The translations under genes and the position numbers were made by a program. The notes under the pieces are model-generated. The model was not told where the DNA came from, did not search any database, and saw nothing but the letters and a program-made list of their open reading frames with translations. A DNA stretch of 23,108 nucleotides, taken from the NCBI GenBank assembly GCA_020859645.1, contig JAJBVU010000197.1:1-23108 (forward strand), read 5' to 3'. Below, piece after piece: positions 1 through 8,115 of the stretch. This DNA is from Eubacterium sp. Lineage in GTDB: Bacteria > Bacillota > Clostridia > Lachnospirales > CAG-274. The first letter of the stretch is position 1. Every line of letters begins with the position of its first letter.

Positions 1-40
1 GTACAAATCGCTTAAAAACCCCTTAACGGAAAATTATTTA

Positions 41-69
41 TTGATTTTAATTTATGAATGTTGTATAAT
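41..69 (+). promoter_or_regulatory. sigma-A-type promoter of the pectate lyase gene
   Basis: TTGATT at 41-46 and a perfect TATAAT at 64-69 are separated by 17 bp, the ideal vegetative spacing. The predicted start near 76 gives a leader of about 83 nt before the ATG at 159. It is the only convincing promoter in the first 158 bases. Confidence 0.75.
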
Positions 70-78
70 TAATGTAGC

Positions 79-151
79 ATTCCGAACGTGATGTACGTGG
101 AATAGTAGGGAAATGCAATAACGCATTCCCTCGGGTTATCTATGAAGGAGG
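79..151 (+). promoter_or_regulatory. structured 5' leader with two hairpins and a possible anti-SD
   Basis: Hairpin 1 pairs 79-83 with 99-103 and 86-89 with 95-98, with a 2-nt bulge and a 5-nt loop. Hairpin 2 pairs 108-112 with 126-130 and 114-116 with 123-125, with one bulged A and a 6-nt loop. CCTC at 129-132 is complementary to GAGG at 148-151 inside the AAGGAGG ribosome site (145-151). GGAAT at 99-103 could pair with ATTCC at either 79-83 or 125-129. The pairings are seen in the sequence; a regulatory role is inference, and I recognise no known riboswitch class. Confidence 0.45.
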
Positions 152-158
152 AAATTTA

Positions 159-3100
159 ATGAAAAACAAAGGCAAAAGATTTTTGGGAGCAGTCTTATCT
201 CTCGTAATGCTGTTCTCATGCTTTACATTCAGCCAAATCAGCGCATCTGCAGCTGACTTAAACGTCAGTGCGGCAGGCTGGTTTGAATCGGTTTACGCCG
301 AATGGCAGTATGTCAGCGGCGCAGGCTTCTATGAAGTTTATGTAAAATCAAGCAGCGACTCAGCTTACAGCGATGAAGATCAGCTTGACGATGAGCTTAT
401 AAGACAATATGACACATATATGAGAGCAGACGCAGTCGGTCTTAAAGCCGGCAGCTATGACATCAAGGTTGTGGCATATGATAAGGAAGCAGGCTCTGTT
501 GTTGCAGAGAAAGAAATTACGGGCTTAACTGCCGAAGCTTATGACAGAAGCGGCTCAACTTTCTCAACAAAGTCAACCTATTACAGCGAAGGCGGCGTAG
601 GCGCTTACAACAATGACGGTACTTTGAAAAGCGATGCAAAGGTTATTTATGTAACAGCCGAAAACGCAGCCACTGTTTCAACAGACGTTATTACAAGCAG
701 CAAGGGTTCAACAACCACTGCTGTAGGTTTTCAGGATATTATCTATTTATACCAGAAGGGCTATGATACAACGCCTATCGACTTCCGTATTATAGGCACA
801 ATTACAGACAGTGACGTAGACTCCTTCGGCAGCTCTGCAGAGGGTATCCAGGTTAAGGGTAAAAACAGCTATGCTCTTATGCCTATGACATTCGAAGGTA
901 TAGGAAACGACGCAGCTGTAAGCGGCTTCGGCTTCCTCGTTAGAAATGCCGGAAACGTAGAGTTCAGAAACTTCGGTATTTTAAACTGTATGGATGACGG
1001 AATTTCAATGGACACAGACAACTGCAACGTTTGGGTTCACAATATGGATTTCTTCTACGGTCAGGCAGGCGGCGACGCCGACCAGGCTAAGGGTGACGGA
1101 ACAGTTGATATAAAGAACGATTCACAGTATATCACAATTTCCTATAACCATTTCTGGGATTCGGGCAAATCATCTCTCTGCGGCATGAAGTCCGAAAGCG
1201 GAAACAACTACATTACATATCACCACAACTGGTTCGACCACTCAGATTCAAGACATCCCCGTGTAAGAACCATGTCAGTTCATATCTACAACAACTACTT
1301 TGACGGAAACTCAAAATACGGTTCAGCTTCAGCAATGGCTTCAAGCCTTTTTGTAGAACAGAACTATTTCAGAAACGTTAAATATCCCGTTATTATAGGC
1401 GGTCAGGGTCACGAAGCAGGGGCAGTTCTTTCAGGCGAAACAGGTACGCCCATAAAGATGTACGGCAATATTATGACAGGCTCCTACGGATATACTGACT
1501 ATTCCGTAAACAACAATGATTTCGACGGATATACCGTTTCTTCAAGAAGCGAAACAATTCCTTCCACAATTTCAGCCGCAGGCGGAACATATAACAACTT
1601 CGACACAGCTAACGCAGATTATTTAGGCGTTGACGAAAGCGATGTTGACGCAGCGGCAGATGTTCCCGCAATCGTTATGGCAGATGCCGGAAGATGCAAC
1701 GGCGGCGACATTTTCTATACATTCGCAGACAGCACAGAGGACACAAACTACTCTGTTGTTACAGCTCTTAAGACTATGGTTACAAACTACACCACAAGCC
1801 TTAAGGTTATCGGCGGAACAGTTGATTCAAGCGCTCTTGATTCCTCAGCAGCTGCAAGCTCCGCTACAGGCGTTGACGGAAACACATCTTATACTGACAG
1901 AGTAACAGCTAACGCAGCAGACGCAGCCGGCTTAAGCTCAGAATCAGACGAACCTTCGGCTAACCCCGGTTCAACAGGCGGTCAGGTAAGCTATGACTTA
2001 GAGCTTTCCGGCAGCGATGTTTCATCTTCAACACTCACTTCAACAACTACAGGCTTGGGTACAAACGGTGCATATACGATTTATGCTACATCAGACAAAT
2101 CTGTTACAATAAGCGGCAGCGAAATAAGACTGGGCGGCGGCGGAACAATTACCGACGGCACACCTGTTTCAAGAGTTATTGCAGTAACACTTTCAGAACC
2201 CGGAAAAATCTACGTTTCCGTAAAGAACTCCGGATCTGTTGCAAGAACAATTGCTGTTTCCGATGGCACAACAACCTATCTTTCACAGGAAATAGATGCA
2301 GGCGGTTCAATATCAGAACAGTCAACAGATGAGCTTTCAGCCGGAACATATTATATCTATTCAACATCAGGCGGTCTTAATGTTACATTCGTAGGCGTAA
2401 GCTATACTTCAAGCAGCAGCGGCGATGTTGATGTAGATGACGGTGATGCAGACGAAACAACCGAAGAGGAAACAGAGGAAACAACCGAAGAAACAACCGA
2501 AGATGAATCTGAAACCACCACAACAACTCCCGTTTCCGGCGGCGATTATGTTTGGAACTATACCTCCGGCGTAAACACATTAAACGCAGCAGTCACAGCT
2601 AATGACTGGGCAGATGTTGTAGACGTAACATATAACGGAGAAACCTTAACAAAGGCTAAGAAGATGGAATCTTCAACCTCCATTAAGTTTACTACAGGCG
2701 CAGACGGCGTTTTAACACTTGTTACATATTCAACAAAGACCGAGCCTACAATCAAAATTGACGGAACTGCCGTAAGCGTTTCTGCAAACGGAGCGACAAC
2801 CTTCGACCTTGCCGCAGGCAGCCACACCATAACTAAGGGCACCGCTTCAACCTACCTCTATTATATAGGCGTAACAATTGAAGGCAGCGGCGATGACAGC
2901 AGCACAACCACTACCGAAACACCTTCAGAAACTACAACAGAGGCAGCTAAGGAAGATGTAGAGATTTCAACTGTTGAATTCGAAACAACTCTTAACAGCG
3001 ATACAAGCAAAAACCCCGATGAGGGCGAAATTTATTACACAGACAACGGTGACGGAACCTACCTTATTTATGACCAGAACACAAACAGAACAGGTTATCT

Positions 3101-3842
3101 TAACTTCAGCTTTGACTCTGTTTCATCCGGCAAGGTAAGCATCAGCGGAATTATTTTACCTTCGGTTACTGCCAACAGCTGGACACTTGTTCAGGTTCAC
3201 GGAACAAAGACTGTTGACGGTGTTGAAACTGCAGGCGAAGTATTCGGCATAAGAACAAACAGCGGAACCTACGGCTTAAGAGTAGCAGGAGGCAGCACTA
3301 TAACAGCTACATCCGCTTCAATTGCAGCAGACACAGAAGCAAGCTATGAGTTTATAATCGACTTTGACGCAGAAACCGTTGAGCTTATCGTTGACGGCTC
3401 ATCAACAGGCGAAATAAGCTTTGCAGACGCAGGTATTGTATCGGCTTCTTCAATTAAGTTTGTAACCGCTACAGGCACAAGAAACTTAACACTTTCAACA
3501 CCTGTTGTTGCAGTTTACACAGATGAGGAAGAAAGCTCCGAAGCTACAAGCGAAGCAACTACCGAATCTACTACCGAAACCACAACAGAAACTCCTGTTG
3601 AATCCACAACAGAGGCTCCTGTTTCTTCAGACGCTGGAGACATTGACGGAAACGGAAAGCTTACAGCCAACGACGCAGCGGCTCTTCTCCAATATGTAAT
3701 TTCAGGAAACACTTCCGCTAATGCTCAGTGGAGTGTAGACGCAAACACCGCAGACGTTGACGGAAACGGAACCATCGATGCAAGCGACGCAGCTAAGATA
3801 CTTAAGAAGGTTCTTAACGCAAGCTACAGCTATACATCGTAA
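159..3842 (+). CDS. secreted family 1 pectate lyase with dockerin
   Basis: This enzyme cleaves polygalacturonate in pectin by beta-elimination outside the cell. A signal peptide spans residues 1 to about 32 (basic start, hydrophobic core, ASAA). A fibronectin-III-like domain follows at about 33-125, then the PL1 beta-helix at about 150-545. Its hallmarks are GDGTVDIK (312-319), the conserved HNWFDH (356-361) and the R-x-P-x-x-R motif R365/P367/R370, plus VHIYNNYFD (374-382). Two beta-rich modules at about 611-749 and 797-909 both end in a hydrophobic strand and may bind carbohydrate. A third lies at about 934-1120. Thr/Glu/Ser-rich linkers separate them. The C-terminus (1158-1227) is a type I-like dockerin with two calcium-loop repeats, starting at D1161 and D1199, which should dock the enzyme onto a cohesin scaffold. 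The start is set by AAGGAGG at 145-151. The gene is monocistronic or leads 3931-4530. PL1 and dockerin calls are firm; the middle modules are unassigned. Confidence 0.93.
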   Translation: MKNKGKRFLGAVLSLVMLFSCFTFSQISASAADLNVSAAGWFESVYAEWQYVSGAGFYEVYVKSSSDSAYSDEDQLDDELIRQYDTYMRADAVGLKAGSYDIKVVAYDKEAGSVVAEKEITGLTAEAYDRSGSTFSTKSTYYSEGGVGAYNNDGTLKSDAKVIYVTAENAATVSTDVITSSKGSTTTAVGFQDIIYLYQKGYDTTPIDFRIIGTITDSDVDSFGSSAEGIQVKGKNSYALMPMTFEGIGNDAAVSGFGFLVRNAGNVEFRNFGILNCMDDGISMDTDNCNVWVHNMDFFYGQAGGDADQAKGDGTVDIKNDSQYITISYNHFWDSGKSSLCGMKSESGNNYITYHHNWFDHSDSRHPRVRTMSVHIYNNYFDGNSKYGSASAMASSLFVEQNYFRNVKYPVIIGGQGHEAGAVLSGETGTPIKMYGNIMTGSYGYTDYSVNNNDFDGYTVSSRSETIPSTISAAGGTYNNFDTANADYLGVDESDVDAAADVPAIVMADAGRCNGGDIFYTFADSTEDTNYSVVTALKTMVTNYTTSLKVIGGTVDSSALDSSAAASSATGVDGNTSYTDRVTANAADAAGLSSESDEPSANPGSTGGQVSYDLELSGSDVSSSTLTSTTTGLGTNGAYTIYATSDKSVTISGSEIRLGGGGTITDGTPVSRVIAVTLSEPGKIYVSVKNSGSVARTIAVSDGTTTYLSQEIDAGGSISEQSTDELSAGTYYIYSTSGGLNVTFVGVSYTSSSSGDVDVDDGDADETTEEETEETTEETTEDESETTTTTPVSGGDYVWNYTSGVNTLNAAVTANDWADVVDVTYNGETLTKAKKMESSTSIKFTTGADGVLTLVTYSTKTEPTIKIDGTAVSVSANGATTFDLAAGSHTITKGTASTYLYYIGVTIEGSGDDSSTTTTETPSETTTEAAKEDVEISTVEFETTLNSDTSKNPDEGEIYYTDNGDGTYLIYDQNTNRTGYLNFSFDSVSSGKVSISGIILPSVTANSWTLVQVHGTKTVDGVETAGEVFGIRTNSGTYGLRVAGGSTITATSASIAADTEASYEFIIDFDAETVELIVDGSSTGEISFADAGIVSASSIKFVTATGTRNLTLSTPVVAVYTDEEESSEATSEATTESTTETTTETPVESTTEAPVSSDAGDIDGNGKLTANDAAALLQYVISGNTSANAQWSVDANTADVDGNGTIDASDAAKILKKVLNASYSYTS

Positions 3843-3880
3843 TTCAAAACTGTAATACAAACAATTCTCAATTAAAAATT

Positions 3881-3910
3881 CACCCCCGACCGACCCTCGG
3901 GGGTGTCTTT
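3881..3910 (+). terminator. intrinsic terminator after the pectate lyase
   Basis: CACCCCCGA at 3881-3889 pairs perfectly with TCGGGGGTG at 3897-3905 across a 7-nt loop, followed by TCTTT. The stem is strong and the T tract short, so some read-through into the gene at 3931 is plausible. Confidence 0.7.
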
Positions 3911-3930
3911 ATGAAAGGAAATAACAAGAA

Positions 3931-4530
3931 ATGGACGAAAAAATAAAGGCAAAAACAGAGCTTCAAAAAATGATAACAGGTGAAATGTATTACCCCGGTG
4001 ATGAGGAGCTTACAAAAATAAGAGAAAAGGCTCACAGGCTTTCACAGGACTATAACAACACCTATGAGGAGGAATATGAAAAAAGGGAAAAAATCTTAAA
4101 GGAGCTTTTGCCCAACATGGGCGAGGGAACCTATCTTCAGGGTCCCGTAAGCTTTGACTACGGCGTTTTTACAACCTTCGGTAAGAACTGCTATGCCAAC
4201 TTTAACCTGACCGTCCTTGACTGCTGCCCTGTTAATATAGGGGATAATGTGCTTTTCGGACCTAACTGCACAATTGCCACAGCCCTTCACCCCTTCCTTG
4301 CGGAAGAAAGAGCTGAGGTTATAGAGTTTGCAAAGCCGGTTGTTATAGAAAATGACTGCTGGATTGCATCAAACGTGGTTATATGCGCCGGTGTTAAAAT
4401 AGGAAAGGGGTCGGTTATAGGGGCAGGCAGTGTGGTCACAAGAGATGTTCCCCCAAACAGCCTTGCAGCAGGAAACCCCTGTCGGGTTATAAGAACACTG
4501 ACCGAAAAGGATGCTATGCTGAAGAAATAA
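3931..4530 (+). CDS. maltose/galactoside-type sugar O-acetyltransferase
   Basis: This predicted cytoplasmic acetyl-CoA-dependent O-acetyltransferase belongs to the Maa/LacA/NodL branch of left-handed beta-helix enzymes. Its 199 residues match the usual length. The N-terminal helical Mac-type domain (about 5-60) includes GEMYYPGDEEL. Hexapeptide repeats follow from about residue 75, with IGDNVLFGPNC at 103-113 and the His of ATALHP (H120) where the catalytic His of LacA lies. The usual GAGSVVTRDVPPNSLAAGNP closing motif is present. The ribosome site is AAAGGA at 3914-3919, about 11 nt from the ATG. An ATG at 3911 is out of frame and opens only an 11-codon ORF. Only 88 bp separate it from the pectate lyase, and the lyase terminator fills part of that, so it may depend on read-through. 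The substrate is unknown; a link to pectin acetyl groups would be speculation. Confidence 0.88.
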   Translation: MDEKIKAKTELQKMITGEMYYPGDEELTKIREKAHRLSQDYNNTYEEEYEKREKILKELLPNMGEGTYLQGPVSFDYGVFTTFGKNCYANFNLTVLDCCPVNIGDNVLFGPNCTIATALHPFLAEERAEVIEFAKPVVIENDCWIASNVVICAGVKIGKGSVIGAGSVVTRDVPPNSLAAGNPCRVIRTLTEKDAMLKK

Positions 4531-4558
4531 AAAAAGACTGACCAAGAGGATAACTCTT

Positions 4559-4603
4559 CACCTCTCAGTCAGCTTCGCTGACAGCTCCCCTCAAGGGGAG
4601 CCC
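4559..4603 (+). repeat. dispersed intergenic repeat, copy A (short form)
   Basis: The unit runs CACCTCTCAGTCAGC-TTC-GCTGACAGCTCCCC-TCAA-GGGGAGCC. It contains a 6-bp hairpin at 4568-4582 (3-nt loop) and a 7-bp hairpin at 4584-4601 (TCAA loop). It is the same element as 14659-14727 and 16695-16764, which are inverted relative to it and carry a longer central hairpin. It lies 3' of the plus-strand acetyltransferase and between convergent genes. Confidence 0.85.
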
Positions 4604-4608
4604 TTTTT
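4584..4608 (+). terminator. terminator formed by repeat copy A
   Basis: GCTCCCC (4584-4590) pairs with GGGGAGC (4595-4601) over a TCAA tetraloop and is followed by CCTTTTTA. On the plus strand this has the form of an intrinsic terminator for the acetyltransferase gene. On the minus strand the stem is present without a downstream T run. Confidence 0.65.
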
Positions 4609-4622
4609 ATTTGCCAGCAGTG

Positions 4623-5315
4623 TTACAACACCGTTATATCAATCTCAGCCCAAACGGCTTCATTTTTTTCAACAACGGTGTCCTCAGCCCAGCTTTTAAT
4701 TTGATCCTTATAAATTTCGTCTTTTTTCTCTTTAATATAGGTTTCTCTTAAGCTGCTTTCCAAAGACGCCCTGGGAGTTTTGTCATCGGGGTTTTCAGCC
4801 TGATAATCATCTACATATGCGCTGAAATCCGCTTCGCTTAAAAGAAATGTTTTGGTAACAGACTCCATAACCTTTTGATGAAGAATAATTTCCTCCATAA
4901 TTTCCTCAGTCTGCTCCTGAGTTAAGCCTACGGAAGCCACATAATCGGCGTTCATTTTTTCAAGGGCTTCCTCCGCAAGGCTCTTTGCCTCTGCTTTATC
5001 CTCATCGGTAAGAGAAACCCCTATATCATCTGCATTTTTACAGGCCGTTTTAACATAAATTATTGAGTTATAGGCGTTTTCCTTTGCTACATCTGCGGCA
5101 GGGGTTCCGTTAAAGTCCGTTTCCCAAATATCGGTGCCCCCTGTCTGTTCAAAGGTAGCCTTTTGCTCATAGAGATAGACGGAAAACTCCCCTACGGAAA
5201 TTTTTTCTCCGTCAATTGTCATGGCATAGCTTCCGTCCTCCTCAAAGGAAAACAAAGAACAGCCCGTAACCAACAGAGATAATATTAAAGCAAAGCATAA
5301 AAAAAGTTTTTTCAT
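4623..5315 (-). CDS. lipoprotein with SurA-N-like helical domain
   Basis: The 230-residue product has a lipoprotein signal with lipobox LVTGC (Cys19), so it should be anchored to the outer face of the membrane. After a short acidic stretch the region TIDGEKISVGEFSVYLYEQ looks like the start of the SurA/PrsA-type chaperone fold, a hydrophobic small domain followed by a long helical part to about residue 215. No parvulin PPIase domain follows, and the protein stops at the helical second half. That makes it a chaperone-like protein without isomerase activity, or a diverged member. Start: ATG at 5315 with an AGAGG-type ribosome site at 5325-5328. It has its own promoter (5393-5420) and is convergent with the acetyltransferase gene. 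The fold assignment is moderate and the client proteins are unknown. Confidence 0.6.
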   Translation of the reverse strand: MKKLFLCFALILSLLVTGCSLFSFEEDGSYAMTIDGEKISVGEFSVYLYEQKATFEQTGGTDIWETDFNGTPAADVAKENAYNSIIYVKTACKNADDIGVSLTDEDKAEAKSLAEEALEKMNADYVASVGLTQEQTEEIMEEIILHQKVMESVTKTFLLSEADFSAYVDDYQAENPDDKTPRASLESSLRETYIKEKKDEIYKDQIKSWAEDTVVEKNEAVWAEIDITVL

Positions 5316-5392
5316 TATTTATAACCTCTGATAAGAAAGCTTAGGAATATCCACACTTTCCCGAAAAGTTTTTAGGATATTGTTATACCATT

Positions 5393-5420
5393 ATTATAAA
5401 CTATAATCCTTATAAGTCAA
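5393..5420 (-). promoter_or_regulatory. sigma-A-type promoter of the SurA-N-like lipoprotein
   Basis: On the minus strand TTGACT (5420-5415) and TATAAT (5398-5393) are spaced by 16 bp. The predicted start near 5386 gives a 70-nt leader. This separates the lipoprotein gene from the transporter gene upstream. I see no strong terminator between the two. Confidence 0.65.
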
Positions 5421-5452
5421 ATTACTTTTTTATTGTTTATGTTACTGAGAGA

Positions 5453-6331
5453 TTACTTTTGTGTTACAGCTTGGTTACTGTGTTTCTTTGAAAACAGGAA
5501 GTTCATAATACCCATCGAGCAGATTATGACATACCCCAAAAAGCTGTATAAATCGGGGGTTTGGCTCAAAACAAAATAGCCTAAAACCGCCGAAAATATA
5601 ATTTGGGTATAGTCATAAACAGAAATTTCTCTTGCCGGAGCATAGGTATAGGCGTAGGTTATGCAGAACTGTCCACCTGTAGCTGAAAGCCCTGCGAAAA
5701 GCAGAAGAATTATCTGCACAAGGCTCATAGGCACGTAAGACGCTATGGCAAAGGGCAGGCAGAAAAGACAGGAAAAAGCCGAAAATACAAAGACTATAAC
5801 TCCCCCCGGGACGCCCCTGCTGCCTAAATGCCTTACGGCGGTATACGCCGCACCGGCGCCCATACCGCCGATGAAGCCTATAATATAGGGGAAAACCTGT
5901 TCTATTTCAAGGCTCGGCTTAATTATAAACAGACTGCCTATAAACGCCCCTATTACCGCAATCATCTGCCAGGGGCGAACCCTTTCCTTTAAGAATATGG
6001 CAGAAAAAATTACGGCAAAGAACGGCGAAAGCTTATTAAGCATTGATGCGTCCGTCAAAATCATATGGTCAATGGCATAAAAATTTGACAAAATGCCTAT
6101 TGTGCCGAAAACGGAGCGTATAAGAAGAAATTTTACGTTGCCCTTTACGGGTGACAGGTCTGTTTTGTTTTTCATAAGCACTGCCAAGGCAAAAAACAAG
6201 GCAACGAAATTTCTGAAAAAGCTTTTTTGTATTGAGGGCAAGTCCCCCGAAAGCCTTACAAACATATTCATAAGGGCAAAAAAGAATGCGGAGCATATTA
6301 TTAAAATTATGCCCTTTGTTTTTTTAGACAT
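5453..6331 (-). CDS. EamA/DMT-family membrane transporter
   Basis: This is a multi-pass inner-membrane transporter of the drug/metabolite transporter superfamily, with two EamA repeats of about five helices each (about residues 4-140 and 148-285 of the longer reading). Examples of its membrane segments are GIILIICSAFFFALMNMFV near the N-terminus and IIFSAVLGYFVLSQTP in the second half. The substrate is unknown; relatives export amino acids or related metabolites. I place the start at ATG 6331 (292 residues, MSKKTKG...) rather than GTG 6340, because AAGGAAA at 6347-6341 is only about 2 nt from the GTG but 9-11 nt from the ATG. It lies 64 bp after argS in the same direction and is probably co-transcribed with it. 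Confidence 0.85.
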   Translation of the reverse strand: MSKKTKGIILIICSAFFFALMNMFVRLSGDLPSIQKSFFRNFVALFFALAVLMKNKTDLSPVKGNVKFLLIRSVFGTIGILSNFYAIDHMILTDASMLNKLSPFFAVIFSAIFLKERVRPWQMIAVIGAFIGSLFIIKPSLEIEQVFPYIIGFIGGMGAGAAYTAVRHLGSRGVPGGVIVFVFSAFSCLFCLPFAIASYVPMSLVQIILLLFAGLSATGGQFCITYAYTYAPAREISVYDYTQIIFSAVLGYFVLSQTPDLYSFLGYVIICSMGIMNFLFSKKHSNQAVTQK

Positions 6332-6340
6332 AAATATCAC

Positions 6341-6347
6341 TTTCCTT
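6341..6347 (-). promoter_or_regulatory. ribosome site deciding the transporter start
   Basis: AAGGAAA on the minus strand lies 9-11 nt upstream of the ATG at 6331. It abuts the in-frame GTG at 6340, ruling the GTG unlikely. Confidence 0.6.
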
Positions 6348-6395
6348 AGTATTTACATTTATATATTCAACAAGCAAGCATTTTTGCGAGAAGCT

Positions 6396-8096
6396 TTACA
6401 TCTGTTCGGGTGCTTTGATTCCCAAGAGATACAGTCCCGACTTAATGGCTGTTTTTGCCGCCCAAACCAAAGAAAGACGGGCATTTCTTGCGGCTCCCTC
6501 ACTGCCTAAAACGGAGTTGTCTCTGTAGAAGCGGTTGAAGGAGCGGCAAATTTCTATAAGCTGGCGTGAAATTATATAAGGCTCATATTTTTCCGCAGCC
6601 TCTGAAATCTTACCGGGCAGATCACCCAAAGCCTTTATAAGCGCCTGAGACGAGGTGTCTGAAATCTCGGAATAGTCAACCTTTTCGGTCGGCTTTTCAA
6701 ATTCCGCTTTTTTAAGAAGTGAACAGGCTCTTGCGTGGGTATATTGAACATAAGGCCCTGTTTCACCCTCAAAATTCAAAATCTTGTTCCAGTCAAAGGC
6801 AATATTCTTAATTCTGCCGTTATACATATTGTCGAAAATAACGGCTCCTATGCCTACGTCGGAAGCCACCTGATCCTTATTTTCAAGGTCGGGGTTTTTC
6901 TCTTCTATAATCGCCTTTGTTTTTGAAATTGCTTCCTGAAGAACATCCTCCATAAGCACAACATTGCCTGTTCTTGTGGAAAGCTTTCCGGCATTGCCCA
7001 GGCTTACCAAGCCGAAGGGAACATGAACAAGCTCGTCCTTTGCCCAGTCATAGCCCAAAAGCTCCAAAACCTTAAACCACTGCGCAAAGTGAAGATTTTG
7101 GTCAATGGCTGTTACATAAATACACTTTGAAAAGTCATAGGTCTTTTTTCTGTAAAGTGCGGCTGTTATGTCTCGTGTGGGGTAAAGGGTTCCGCCGTCT
7201 CGGCGCAGAATAAGACAAGGGGGCATTTTATAATCCGACAGGTCAACAATCATAGCCCCGTCGCTTTCCTTCAATATGCCCTTTGACTTGATTTCTTCAA
7301 CTACCGCAGGCATTTTATCGTTATAAAAGCTTTCTCCCGTACAGGCATCAAATGTAATATCAAGCATATCGTAAACACGCTGAAATTCACGCATTGAAAT
7401 ATCAACGAACCACTTCCAAAGAGAAAGAGCCTCTTCGTCGCCCCTCTGCATTTTAACCAAATTTTCTCTTGCTTCGTCGTTAAGCTCTGGGTGCTTCTCA
7501 GCTTCACTGTGGAAGAGAACATAAAGGCGGTTAAGCTCGCTTATGCCCTTTTCTTCAACGTCCTCTTTTTTGCCCCAACGGGTATAGGCGGAAATAAGCT
7601 TTCCGAACTGGGTTCCCCAGTCACCTAAATGGTTTATGCCCACTGTTTTCCAGCCCAGTGTGTCATAAATTCGGCAGATTGAGTTTCCTATAACGGTTGA
7701 ACGAAGGTGACCGATATGAAATGGCTTAGCTATATTGGGTGAGGAATAGTCAACAACAGCAGTTTTGCCCCTGCCCTCTTCCGACTTTATATAGTCCTCT
7801 CCCTCTGAAAGAATTTTGTCTAAAACCGCTGAGCCTATAGCCGACTTGTTTACGAAAAAGTTAAGATAGCCCCCAACAATTTCGATTTTTTCTATAAAGT
7901 CGGGCTTTTCTATTTTTGAAGAAATTTCAGACGCAATTACGGGGGGAGCCTTTCTCAAAGCCTTTGAAAGCTTAAAACAGGGGTAGGCAAAATCACCCAT
8001 TGCCGCCTTGGGAATTTCTATGCCCGAAAATATTGTTTCAACAGGCTGTTCCGCCGCCTGTGCTATAAGCTCTGCAATTTTTTGTTTAAAATCCAT
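6396..8096 (-). CDS. argS: arginyl-tRNA synthetase
   Basis: This class I synthetase charges tRNA-Arg in the cytoplasm. At 566 residues it is the normal length. The ArgRS-specific N-terminal domain that binds the tRNA D-loop spans about 1-85. The catalytic Rossmann core carries HIGH at 127-130 inside NIAKPFHIGHLRS. The degenerate KMSKS equivalent is KLSTRTG at 371-377, typical of ArgRS. The C-terminal DALR anticodon-binding domain (about 455-566) includes SRQLIEICRSFNRFY and ends LLGIKAPEQM. The start is fixed by AGGAGG at 8110-8105, 8 nt upstream. That ribosome site sits in the 19-bp gap after the lipid kinase, so the two genes are almost certainly one unit. No anomaly seen. Confidence 0.98.
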   Translation of the reverse strand: MDFKQKIAELIAQAAEQPVETIFSGIEIPKAAMGDFAYPCFKLSKALRKAPPVIASEISSKIEKPDFIEKIEIVGGYLNFFVNKSAIGSAVLDKILSEGEDYIKSEEGRGKTAVVDYSSPNIAKPFHIGHLRSTVIGNSICRIYDTLGWKTVGINHLGDWGTQFGKLISAYTRWGKKEDVEEKGISELNRLYVLFHSEAEKHPELNDEARENLVKMQRGDEEALSLWKWFVDISMREFQRVYDMLDITFDACTGESFYNDKMPAVVEEIKSKGILKESDGAMIVDLSDYKMPPCLILRRDGGTLYPTRDITAALYRKKTYDFSKCIYVTAIDQNLHFAQWFKVLELLGYDWAKDELVHVPFGLVSLGNAGKLSTRTGNVVLMEDVLQEAISKTKAIIEEKNPDLENKDQVASDVGIGAVIFDNMYNGRIKNIAFDWNKILNFEGETGPYVQYTHARACSLLKKAEFEKPTEKVDYSEISDTSSQALIKALGDLPGKISEAAEKYEPYIISRQLIEICRSFNRFYRDNSVLGSEGAARNARLSLVWAAKTAIKSGLYLLGIKAPEQM

Positions 8097-8115
8097 ATTA
8101 GTTTCCTCCTGAGTT

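Noticed and set aside
2383..2842. Minus-strand open frames opposite the pectate lyase linker
   Set aside because: They are shadows of the Thr/Glu and other repetitive codons, with low-complexity Arg/Leu-rich products and no ribosome sites.
6093..6509. Plus-strand 138-codon frame across the transporter and argS ends
   Set aside because: It overlaps two well-supported minus-strand genes and lacks family features or a ribosome site.
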